Shown here: piece after piece, positions 61,785 through 64,000 of the stretch
How the letters are laid out: every line of letters starts with the position of its first letter
How positions within the stretch are numbered: the stretch's first letter is position 1
Assembly (NCBI GenBank): GCA_020847535.1
Contig: JADLBU010000100.1
Span: forward strand, 1 to 64,000
Direction: 5' to 3'
Length of the DNA stretch: 64,000 nt
DNA from: Phycisphaerales bacterium
GTDB taxonomy: Bacteria; Planctomycetota; Phycisphaerae; Phycisphaerales; UBA1924
Notes under the pieces: model-generated
Database searches by the model: none
What the model was told of the DNA's origin: nothing
Seen by the model: the letters and a program-made list of their open reading frames with translations, nothing else
Translations under genes and position numbers: made by a program

Positions 61785-62786
61785 ATGGCAGTTCAAGCTG
61801 ACGTTGAGCGGACGCGGCCGGACAGGACCCTGCTCTCCCCTGATTGCACGGCGCGCGAGAACGGGACGGCAACCCGTGCCAAGGCACGAACGCCTGACGA
61901 GTGGCGCCCGCCGACGGACAGCGGCTTCCGGGAGGTGGGCATCGCGTTCCTATGGGCTTGCCTGATCATGGCCCCGATCCTGGGGATCGGAACCTGGTTT
62001 GTGTATGGCGACTGGCGCGAGAAAGAGGATGCGCGTCTCGCCGTGATCTGGGCGGCGCAGGCCTACGAGCGCCTTATCGCCGCGCCCGCGGAAGGCATGG
62101 TCCCCGTGTCTGACGCCGTACGGGGGCGCGATCTCTTCACTTCGGCGTGTATTGCCTGCCACGGCCCGCAGGGCACGGGCGTCGTGGGGCTCGGCAAGAA
62201 TCTTGTCGAGAGCGACTTTGTCGCCGGACGCACGGACGACGAGCTTCGGCAGTTCCTGGTCATGGGCCGACCGAACGCCCGCCCCGTGGCGATGCCTCCC
62301 AAGGGCGGCCGCGATGACCTCACGGATGATGATCTCCGGCACATCGTGGCGTTTGTGCGTGGTCTCCAGGATCCCCGACGCATGCCGGAGTTACCGGCAG
62401 TTGTCGCTGCGGCCCCATCGGAAGAACAGAAAACGGCTGCGCTCCAGGCTGCCGGTGGAGATGCCGAGCTCGCCGAGTACATCGCCAGCGGAGACAAGCT
62501 CTTCCACTCGACCTGTATCGCCTGCCACGGCAAGGCGGGCGTGGGTGTCCAGGGGAATGGCAAGGCACTCGTAAAGAACTCGTTCGTGCAGAGCCTAGAC
62601 GACGACGGCCTGCTCGCGTTCATCAAGCAGGGCCGCACGCCCACGGACCCGAAGAACACGACCGGGATTCAGATGCCTCCCAAGGGCGGCAATCCCGCGC
62701 TCTCCGACGACGACATCCTCGACATCATCTCGTACCTGCGGACCCTGCAGGGGGATAAGCCCGTGACCACGCCCGCCATCAAGTAA
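61785..62786 (+). CDS. Membrane-anchored cytochrome c with two heme domains
   Basis: ATG 61785 has GGAGG six bases upstream and gives 333 residues. A helix (about 50-73, EVGIAFLWACLIMAPILGIG) anchors two class I cytochrome c domains, each with CIACH (SACIACHGPQGTG and STCIACHGKAGVG) and a Met-ligand region with MPPKGG. The domains are a duplication. Placed 67 bp before nosZ, it is the likely electron donor to N2O reductase, as in clade II nos clusters. Confidence 0.9.
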   Translation: MAVQADVERTRPDRTLLSPDCTARENGTATRAKARTPDEWRPPTDSGFREVGIAFLWACLIMAPILGIGTWFVYGDWREKEDARLAVIWAAQAYERLIAAPAEGMVPVSDAVRGRDLFTSACIACHGPQGTGVVGLGKNLVESDFVAGRTDDELRQFLVMGRPNARPVAMPPKGGRDDLTDDDLRHIVAFVRGLQDPRRMPELPAVVAAAPSEEQKTAALQAAGGDAELAEYIASGDKLFHSTCIACHGKAGVGVQGNGKALVKNSFVQSLDDDGLLAFIKQGRTPTDPKNTTGIQMPPKGGNPALSDDDILDIISYLRTLQGDKPVTTPAIK

Positions 62787-62853
62787 TCCGCACCCTCGCG
62801 GGGCGAACGCTCGCGTTCGAGCCTCTCGCCACCGCCCATCCGGAGAACCGCGC

Positions 62854-64000
62854 ATGAATCGTCCCGTTCGCCACACCCGAGCCACCACGCTTCTCATCGT
62901 AACCGTCGCGGGAGCGTTGCTGTCCGTCCTGTCCGGCGAGGCCGCCGCGCAAGAGGGCCGTCGGAGGCGAGGCGGTCAGCAGGAGGCCCAACCCGTCGAA
63001 CTCCTGCCCGAGCAGGTGGCCAGCCTGACAAAGATCGCCAACGAGCGGAAGCTCAACGTCGACGACCTGATGGCCGCGGCCAAGACGTTCACACCCAGCG
63101 GCCGGCACGATGAGTACGTGCTGTTCTCCTCGGGAGGGCAGAGCGGCCAGGTGTACGCAATCGGGGTGCCGAGCATGAGGCTGCTCCGGACGATCGCGGT
63201 GTTCACGCCCGAATCGTGGCAGGGATACGGGTTCGGCGGTCAGCACGACCACGTCTTGGAGTCGTTGAAGATCAACGGCACGCCGGTGAACTGGGGTGAT
63301 ACGCACCATCCCGCTCTCTCCGAAACCAAGGGCGACTACGACGGACAGTTCCTGTTCATCGGCGACAAGGCCAACGCCCGGCTCGGCGTTATCGATCTGC
63401 GGGACTGGGACACGAAACAGATCGTCAAGAACCCACTCACCATCAGCGACCACGGGGCCGCGTTCGTGACGCCCAACACCGAGTACGTGATCGAGGGCGG
63501 GCAGTACGGCACGGTTCTCGGCTACGGCTACGCCCCGCCGGAGGAGTACAAGAAGTCGTACCGCGGCATGGTGACGATGTGGAAGTTTGACCGGACCAAG
63601 GGCCGGATCGACGTGGCGAACTCGTTCGCACTCGAGCTGCCGCCCTACTGGCAGGACTTGGCCGACGCCGGCAAGAACGCCAGCGACGGCTACTTCTTCG
63701 TCAACTCCTTTAACGTTGAGATGGCTACCGGCGGGGTCGAGAAGGGCAACCCACCCTTCGAGGCCGGCGCCAGCAAACGCGACATGGACTACCTGCACAT
63801 CATCGACTGGCGCAAGGCCGAGGCAGCGTTCAAAGCGGGCAAGGTCAAGCAGATCAACGGGTTCCCGGTGATCATGCTGGACACGAGCGTTGCCGAGGGC
63901 ATCCTGCACTTTGCGCCCGAGCCCAAGAGCCCGCACGGGGTGGACGTCACGCCCAACGGGCAGTACATGGTGGTGGCGGGCAAGCTCGACCCGCACGTCA
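62854..64000 (+). CDS. nosZ: Nitrous-oxide reductase, N-terminal part (Sec-type), cut by the window end
   Basis: ATG 62854 follows CGGAGAA. The first 33 residues (RATTLLIVTVAGALLSVLSG, then EAAA) form a Sec signal without a twin-arginine motif, as in clade II NosZ. The propeller contains FGGQHDHVLESLKING, THHPALSETKGDYDGQFLFI, GDKANARLGVIDLRDW and PKSPHGVDVTPNGQYMVV with the CuZ-type histidines. It reduces N2O to N2 in the periplasm. The CuA domain lies outside the window. Confidence 0.92.
   Translation, partial: MNRPVRHTRATTLLIVTVAGALLSVLSGEAAAQEGRRRRGGQQEAQPVELLPEQVASLTKIANERKLNVDDLMAAAKTFTPSGRHDEYVLFSSGGQSGQVYAIGVPSMRLLRTIAVFTPESWQGYGFGGQHDHVLESLKINGTPVNWGDTHHPALSETKGDYDGQFLFIGDKANARLGVIDLRDWDTKQIVKNPLTISDHGAAFVTPNTEYVIEGGQYGTVLGYGYAPPEEYKKSYRGMVTMWKFDRTKGRIDVANSFALELPPYWQDLADAGKNASDGYFFVNSFNVEMATGGVEKGNPPFEAGASKRDMDYLHIIDWRKAEAAFKAGKVKQINGFPVIMLDTSVAEGILHFAPEPKSPHGVDVTPNGQYMVVAGKLDPHV

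Overview
The window comes from a high-GC bacterium, most likely a planctomycete of the Phycisphaerae. An ECF sigma gene overlaps a large Ser/Thr kinase with a zinc-finger-like N-terminus and a TPR tail. Two secreted proteins end in dockerin-like tails of the kind Phycisphaerales carry (C-A-D-x-D-G-S-G-F-V-D), and several large diheme cytochromes c are present. Lineage and functions are inferred from protein motifs read by eye; no database search was run.

Region 1 (1-31.7 kb) looks like chromosomal background. It holds a partial IS5-type transposase, a TlpA-like thiol oxidoreductase, a lipoprotein, an S9 peptidase, a three-gene diheme cytochrome c cluster, the ECF sigma/kinase pair, a dockerin-tailed secreted protein, an AAA ATPase, an ACMSD-like amidohydrolase interrupted in frame by a repeat, solitary nuoF, a GH15 glucosidase, FliN, an EAL-CBS-GGDEF protein, solitary nuoA and a Gld-like ABC operon.

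Region 2 (31.7-58.7 kb) starts at tRNA-Ser(GCT) and ends at a diverged copy of the tRNA 3' end with its terminator and about 280 bp of flank. It reads as a tRNA-targeted genomic island with decayed edges. Inside are stress and dormancy genes: three tandem-Usp proteins, an HPF-TrkA fusion, a DsbA-NhaA fusion, truncated hemoglobin, CBS and DUF2934 proteins, CorA, DoxX, a fatty-acid hydroxylase, and a route from alpha-glucan to NADPH (glucoamylase, glucokinase, Zwf, Gnd). A PAS histidine kinase with a FixL-like PAS and a NarL-type regulator are also encoded. Eight copies of one 22-bp element (GATTGGGGA-N6-CGC) lie 58-121 nt before eight transcription units, including the kinase/regulator operon itself. 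I saw none outside the island. The best reading is one autoregulated, probably low-oxygen or redox-responsive regulon carried on a mobile island.

Region 3 (58.7-64 kb) has mobile debris (IS630 remnant, DUF4007 and DUF2061 fragments), tyrosine phenol-lyase, a membrane diheme cytochrome c with an AT-rich palindrome upstream, and the 5' part of a Sec-type (clade II-like) nosZ cut by the window end. This suggests a facultative denitrifier or N2O reducer.
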